DNA from: Diphasiastrum complanatum
Lineage: Eukaryota > Streptophyta > Lycopodiopsida > Lycopodiales > Lycopodiaceae
Direction of reading: 5' to 3'
DNA: 64,000 nucleotides
Assembly (NCBI GenBank): GCA_029204225.1
Contig: CM055092.1
Coordinates: forward strand, 14,620,059-14,684,058
A program made the position numbers and the translations under genes. The notes under the pieces are model-generated. The model was given only the letters and a program-made list of their open reading frames with translations, was not told the DNA's origin and searched no databases. Below, in pieces: positions 59,514 to 64,000 of the stretch; position 1 is the first letter of the stretch; each line of letters starts with the position of its first letter.

Positions 59514-59887
59514 GACAAACTTTGAAGACGATTCCAGGACCTCCCTCATACCTTACGGGATGCTCTACCACTGAGCTATCCGCCCTGTTTGATAGTTCTC
59601 TCTAGAGTGTGGATTGATATTCCAACACCCCCCCTCAAGCCACACTTGGTTGGGGTCCTAGCTGTCACCTGCCCCACAACTTGGGCCACCTAACCATGGC
59701 TTTGACACCATGAACTGTTAGGTTTAACTTGGCTCTGATACCATGTTATAAATCCATAAATCATAATATGGATGGACAAACTAGGATTTGAACCCAGGAC
59801 CTCCCTCATACCGGATGGGATGCTCTACCACTGAGCTATCGGCCCTGTTTGATAGTTCTCTCTAGAGTGTGGATTGATATTCCAACA
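59514..59887 (-). mobile_element. TRIM: miniature LTR retrotransposon
   Basis: On the minus strand a 144-bp LTR (59887-59744) starts TGTTGGAATATCAATCC and ends TTTATAACA. It is followed exactly by the primer-binding site TGGTATCAGAGC (59743-59732). A ~116-bp noncoding interior ends in the purine tract CTTGAGGGGGGG (59639-59628). The second LTR begins at 59627 with the same start. The second LTR is well matched for ~94 bp and degenerate further, fading at about 59514. The size, absence of coding and canonical signals fit the TRIM class. Its right end abuts the LINE remnant at 59888, so it may have inserted into that LINE. Confidence 0.82.
59773..59845 (-). other. tRNA-like sequence inside the TRIM LTR
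   Basis: A 73-nt stretch reads as a degenerate tRNA. It has a D arm GCTC-AGTGGTA-GAGC with A box TAGCTCAGTGG (59829-59839), and a T arm CTGGG-TTCAAAT-CCTAG with B box GGTTCAAATCC (59784-59794). Acceptor ends GGGCCGA/TTTGTCC pair partly. The anticodon stem TCCC/GGGA is spaced wrongly, so I do not call a functional tRNA. The other LTR keeps the A box but its B box is destroyed. It could act as an internal Pol III promoter. Confidence 0.65.
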
Positions 59888-60665
59888 GGCCCTACCATGT
59901 GCGACGAAGGTATGCTGTGTAGAGGAAACGTCTGATATAATCGTGAGTACCCGGTTGGAGGTCCGTGATAGATATGCCAAAAATATCCGATAGACGTGAT
60001 GCCTGTGAGAGCCATGACAAGTGATAGCCCAAACTGTGAAGGTGGTAAGATGATACGAGTGTTGCTTGTGGATATCTCTGTGCATTAGTGGGAAGCCGCC
60101 TGAGACGTTGTATATATGTGATGAGATGGAAGATAGCATCAAGCTGTAGAGGTGGAACTGCAAACTCTGCTAGGATAATCTGGTGCTGGACAGAGGGCTT
60201 AGTATCATCCGTGATAGCATAAGGACTTGGAGGCGTGAGATATTGGCCCAATCAGCAAAGGTGAGCCCTGGACCATGTCTCTGCTTCATACAATGCAGTG
60301 GGGGAGACAAAAGTATCAAATAATTGACACTTACTCAGGCATCTCGAATAAATCTTTGAAAGCAAACACACTTAGGTTGGACCAAGGAGGCATGTCCCTT
60401 CCCAAGCTATAACTGCATGTCTCATACCAAATATAGGACCAGTGAAAAAAACCCCAAGATAGGTGTAGGATGACACAATCTCCAACGACTGTCCGTCCTA
60501 TCGCTGCATGAAAGCCCTGGATATGTTGAAGACCATAACTTTGGTCTTCTCAATGTTAACCCGCAAACCCCATCTAGTGCAGAAACCATGAAGACTGTCC
60601 AACCGTCTCTGTAACCCCTCTCTAGTCGAGGAGACTAAAGCAACATCATCTGCATATCTCATCAT
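59888..60665 (-). pseudogene. LINE remnant: end of RT and start of the C-terminal region
   Basis: The minus strand shows YADDVALVSSTREGLQRRLD, GFCTRWGLRVNIEKTKVMVF, SYTYLGVFFTGP and, after shifts, IILAEFAVPPLQLDAIFHLI and THDYIRRFLYTAYLRRTW. It is closely related to the LINE copy at 1282-5370. The 5' truncation falls just before YADD. The 3' side is cut by the TRIM, and no continuation was found beyond it. Confidence 0.85.
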
Positions 60666-60755
60666 CCACAAGTTTGGGACCCAACTAGCATCAAGATTGA
60701 TAATTACTTGCAACAGCTCATGATTCCAAAAGGGCTTCCCTCAGTACGCAATTGT

Positions 60756-61184
60756 CTAACAGTCTATTGTTGATAATGTTGCACACTTTGATTGTACAGT
60801 TCCTCTAAGTAATGTTATTGTATTTTGATCCATTCCATCAATGATAAGACACAAAGACTGCTCAGGATGGGATCTTGACTCTTCTTTCCAATATGCATAC
60901 AATTTTCTGGAATCGAAAATATGATGTAGATGACGACCTCTCAATGCAATATAGTGATCACGCATCCTAGCATCAGCAATTGTCTCTATTGCATTTTTAA
61001 GGTCGTCACATGTTTTGCATGTGGACATTCTTTGTCTTGTTGGAGTCTTGACATGTCCAAACTCTTGTTTCCACAAGGAAAAGCAAAAAATATTCTGGAA
61101 AACCCTTACATTTAATTTCTGGGCTGCAACTATAGTTTGAAGATAAAGAAGATCGTTCCAAGGGCACATGCAAATTGCTAGCAT
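60756..61184 (-). pseudogene. Fragment of an IIDGMDQ-type transposase-like protein
   Basis: An open frame contains CKTCDDLKNAIE, then RDHYIALRGRHLHHIFDSRK and PEQSLCLIIDGMDQN. The spacing of the Cys pair, the His/Arg-rich helix and the IIDGMDQ strand recall a large family of uncharacterised transposase-like proteins. Those are known to me from algae, mosses, lycophytes and cnidarians (DUF7869-type, assignment from memory). Both ends are missing. It lies just upstream of the first seen NDX exon and is antisense to it. Confidence 0.45.
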
Positions 61185-61411
61185 GTCTAAGATCCTTGAA
61201 AAATCTAGATTATGTATTATGTTGATGTTCTAGCTATTAGACAAAATTTCTAAGATTAGGACTGTATATTTTCATTTTAACAGAGTTTAGTTAAATATTC
61301 TTATTCAGATTGTGGAAGTAGTTAGCCTCAAACTGAGTAGATGTCTCATGACATAGCCAGTAGTTTTTCATAAAATAGTTTTAACTTGTTTCATGTATAT
61401 ATGTTTTGCAG

Positions 61412-61537
61412 ATACTTGATGTTACAATGGCTGTTGAAGAGCTTCACAGTCTCAATGCCCGAGAAATGAAGAAACTTTTAAAGGAGAAACAGAACAACCT
61501 TCTTTGGCTAAATACTGGCAGAGGTGCTTTTCTTCGA
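61412..61537 (+). CDS. NDX: NDX exon: VEELHSLNAREMKKLLKE
   Basis: Forty-two codons after acceptor TTTTGCAG, beginning ILDVTMAVEELHSLNARE and ending TGRGAFLR, with donor GTAAGT. They match the GLHGLNSKELNKLLRDSEN-type start of NDX proteins. No internal lesion. Confidence 0.85.
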
Positions 61538-61666
61538 GTAAGTTATGGTTATTTTGATTTTGAGATGAGAAAATGTAATAGTGTCTTTCATGTAGTTGGT
61601 CTATTATAAACAATGCATATTGGACCTTTAGCATTGTTAGTGCAATAATCTTCAGTATTTTGCTAG

Positions 61667-61822
61667 GTTGACATGGAGCGACTTGCAGCATATTTGCCGA
61701 CACATCTCATGGCATACATTGTATCAAGAATATCTGGACCACGTCTGCGTTATCTCCTTCGTGGAGTTCGCCTATTACATTCTCTTGGCGGCTTAGCTTT
61801 AAATCATCCAAAACTTGAACAG
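61667..61822 (+). CDS. NDX: NDX exon: VDMERLAAYLPTHLMAYI
   Basis: Fifty-two codons, phase 0, include RLRYLLRGVRLLHSLGGLAL and NHPKLEQ. They parallel KIDVEKLAGFLPLHLIAVL and FRYLLCGIRLLHSLCDLA of Arabidopsis NDX. Acceptor TTGCTAG, donor GTTTGC. Confidence 0.88.
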
Positions 61823-63202
61823 GTTTGCTTCTTACTACCATAAAATTAAAGACATGAAAATCAATCTTCTTTGGGAGAGGGAAAAGGAGTGCTCTTAATG
61901 AAAATGCAAATCCATACAGAGTTAACTAGAATACTAAGGACCAAACCTTGATTGAGACTGCTGCCACAATAGAGACTGAACATTCTGGTAGTATTTTAAA
62001 AGCAAAACAAGAGCATGGACTTTCAGTTTATTGTCCGAGTATGTATGCAATGTGCATGTACCAACAAAAATTCATCAGTCCAGGGTCACTGTTTCAACTC
62101 TATGTGCTGAGAGCTAACAAAGGAGTTATGTATTCTATTGACATTTTGGCAAGTTAGATTTGCCTAACTGATAATGATGTGCCTGGCTTTAGAAGTACAC
62201 AGGGTGCCTTCATTTCCTGTTCCATGGGAGGGGGAGGGAATACCATTTTCACTTTATTGGCATACTCCTCGCATGTTGATATCAATGTGACGACAATGTT
62301 CTTGCTGCTGCCTTTTAACTGTGGGCTAACAGAGCAAAATATGTAGACTATTTGAAGAATGTTAAAATTCAAGCCTGCACAGTACAATGAACATGCAAAA
62401 ACTTGTACATGGCAAATGCTCCAGCAAATATTTGAGTGAATTTCATGGGACTGACCTTGGCCATGCAACTGAAACTCTCTTGACTTATGAATCATTCTCC
62501 CTTGCCATGTTATGTTTCTGGTTTCTGTATGTCAGTTTCAAACAACATAGCAAGAGCGAACATAATCAATTAGCAGGACATACTTTGGATTTTGAGCTTA
62601 CCTGTCATAGGTGAAGAGAAGCAAGGAATGGATTAATCATTGAAGGACATATGTATGCTGTGGACAGTACAATGCCTAAGCAAAAACATAAGAAAATGTA
62701 TCAGACTGAACTCTGCTATGCAACTGGAGTTCTTTTGACCAACCCTTCTCTACTACCATGCTATGGCTTTCAGAAGTCATTTCAAGCATGTTTGCTAACA
62801 AACAAATTTGTTTGGCTCTAAACCATAGAAATCTCCTTGTTTTTGCAAAGCAATTGAAATAGTTCACCAGAAATAGACTATTCTAGAAGTTATATCAGAG
62901 ACCTTTGTCTGGATCATAACTCCAGGGTTATATGAGCTTCTAAAAGAGTTTCTTCGACACAAAGCAATTATTGCAACATGAAGTTGAGGCACGTTCTGGG
63001 GGTTACATCAAATAGGTTTACTTCTTGATCAAGCGTTTTGGAGATGTATGGTCAAATTGATGGATTTGATGTGTCATAATGCACAAATAGGTATAGGTTG
63101 GGTACAAATATGTGATGTTACTAAATGTGGAAACTTATTACTGCGAAAACTTTTGATCACTCACTTTGCATCTAGAGAAAGGTGACGGTGTACCTTTTGC
63201 AG

Positions 63203-63286
63203 ATCTTACTTCAGGAAGTAAATACACGGGAGCAGATTATTGATTTCGTTATATTCCTCCTGGTTGTTTTGGCAGACGCAGAGCAG
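63203..63286 (+). CDS. NDX: NDX exon: ILLQEVNTREQIIDFVIFLL
   Basis: Twenty-eight codons after acceptor TTTTGCAG, phase 0, ending DAEQ with donor GTGTAT. They align with ILLDDVKVSEQLLDLVFYVL of NDX. The preceding intron (61823-63202) is 1.4 kb with no recognised element. Confidence 0.85.
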
Positions 63287-63558
63287 GTGTATATGGTAAC
63301 TCTACTGTCCGAATAGCTGGCAGTTAAGAAGTATTAAGAAGTATTGTGCAATTTGGCTCACAAGTGTAACCATCTTGATGTTCTCTTATATAGTAGCAGT
63401 CTGTGGAAACACCGGAGGGAGGGAGGCTGTTTCCTTTATTGGAATAGGAGAAATTTACATAAATGCTACAAGCTTTATGATCTACAGACAAAGAATTCTT
63501 TTGTTAGTAGAGATTTTATTTTCTTAGAAGATAACCTTTCAGGCATGTTTTCTTGCAG

Positions 63559-63687
63559 GAAACTCGTTTGGGTAGCATCTTGGCTTTGTTTCATTCAACT
63601 TTAGTAGCCTGCAGCTTGTACCTCTTAACAACGTTTGTCACTCCAGATTGGCGAGATGTTGCCAGAGTGCTTTTAGTACATCCCAAA
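63559..63687 (+). CDS. NDX: NDX exon: HSTLVACSLYLLTTFVTPDW
   Basis: Forty-three codons, phase 0, contain LALFHSTLVACSLYLLT and DVARVLLVHPK, matching the HSALVACSLYLLT and VLLAHPK blocks of NDX. Acceptor TCTTGCAG, donor GTGAGC. Confidence 0.88.
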
Positions 63688-63798
63688 GTGAGCTCATTCT
63701 TTCAAACAAACAGCATTTTATTATTTAGGTACCGGTAGGGTAAAAGAAGTAAAGACGCAGACTCTTTTCTTCCTAGCTGAGACTGCTTCTGGAATCAG

Positions 63799-64000
63799 GT
63801 GGATGTTTTTATGGATGTTGCTTTTGACGCTGTTAGAAGAGATATCGGGCTTCTGCAAAGCAAAGTTCGAACCCTTCACAACAAGCTATCAAAAAATAAG
63901 ACAACGTTTTCTGCAGCAGAACGTGTGGCTCAGACAATTGTTCAACAATGTGAAGCTTCTTTACAAGTACTTCAGTCTCTTTGTGAACCACAGGATTTTC
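63799..64000 (+). CDS. NDX: NDX exon, runs off the window
   Basis: It begins VDVFMDVAFDAVRRDIGLLQ and continues AERVAQTIVQQCEASLQVLQ and SLCEPQDF at the edge. It matches the NDX segment ending CQQCEASLQFLQSLCQQ. Acceptor AATCAG. The 3' end is outside. Confidence 0.86.
   Translation, partial: MDVFMDVAFDAVRRDIGLLQSKVRTLHNKLSKNKTTFSAAERVAQTIVQQCEASLQVLQSLCEPQDF

Larger units (their letters stand above)
61412..64000 (+). other. NDX: Nodulin-homeobox (NDX)-like gene, 5' part
   Basis: Five phase-0 exons encode the N-terminal conserved domain of NDX. In Arabidopsis this is an atypical homeodomain protein that binds single-stranded DNA and stabilises R-loops, for example at the FLC antisense promoter. 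The homeodomain lies further downstream, outside the window. The first exon with the start codon was not found between 57108 and 61411. Confidence 0.85.

Noticed and set aside
59773-59845. Genuine tRNA gene
   Set aside because: The anticodon stem-loop is wrongly spaced, the acceptor stem is imperfect, and the sequence sits inside an LTR with a second, more damaged copy.

Overview
This is nuclear DNA from a seed plant, most likely an angiosperm. I see no prokaryotic gene organisation, CRISPR array or rRNA. Two plant genes are recognisable on the + strand. Their introns obey GT-AG rules, several exceed 3 kb, and they are full of retrotransposons, small hAT-type elements and very long (GA/CT)n microsatellites. 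The species cannot be fixed from the sequence.

Host genes. (1) Eleven exons between 8332 and 36404 encode the C-terminal half of the helicase, the SnAC region and the tail of a SPLAYED (SYD)-class SWI/SNF ATPase. Earlier exons lie upstream, outside the window. One 12.2-kb intron (23594-35807) holds tandem-repeat arrays, a deleted hAT-like transposase locus and a full-length LINE. (2) From 61412 to the right edge are five exons of the N-terminal part of a nodulin-homeobox (NDX)-like protein, which continues beyond the window.

Mobile DNA by region. 1-6313: decayed Ty1/copia pieces (- strand) interrupted by a decayed LINE. 9058-9997: LINE remnant (-). 17082-18166, 21081-21276 and 21502-21844: three hAT-type non-autonomous elements with 8-bp target duplications. 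24945-27243: interleaved ~110-bp and ~362-bp tandem repeats. 27790-29535: BED/DUF659 transposase pseudogene. 29909-34771: LINE with two intact open frames. 36627-38655: two more LINE pieces separated by (CT)n. 43201-45000: copia gag fused to a Ty3/gypsy chromovirus end. 48108-48229: fold-back hairpin. 50890-56522: decayed copia with a palindromic 5' end. 58620-59010: copia integrase/RT remnant. 59514-59887: miniature LTR element (TRIM) whose LTR contains a tRNA-like sequence. 59888-60665: LINE RT remnant. 60756-61184: fragment of a transposase-like protein.

Most notable system: the LINE family. In the intact copy and in an old diverged copy, ORF1 and ORF2 lie in the same frame, separated only by a TAG, and ORF2 has no usable AUG. 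This suggests amber read-through or reinitiation. Four independent 3' ends carry a short hairpin in a conserved context and then run into (CT)n, and the three visible 5' ends also abut (CT)n. This suggests a LINE that recognises its RNA by a terminal hairpin and inserts into, or generates, (CT)n microsatellites. The TRIM with a 73-nt tRNA-like unit in its LTR is the second candidate for something little described.
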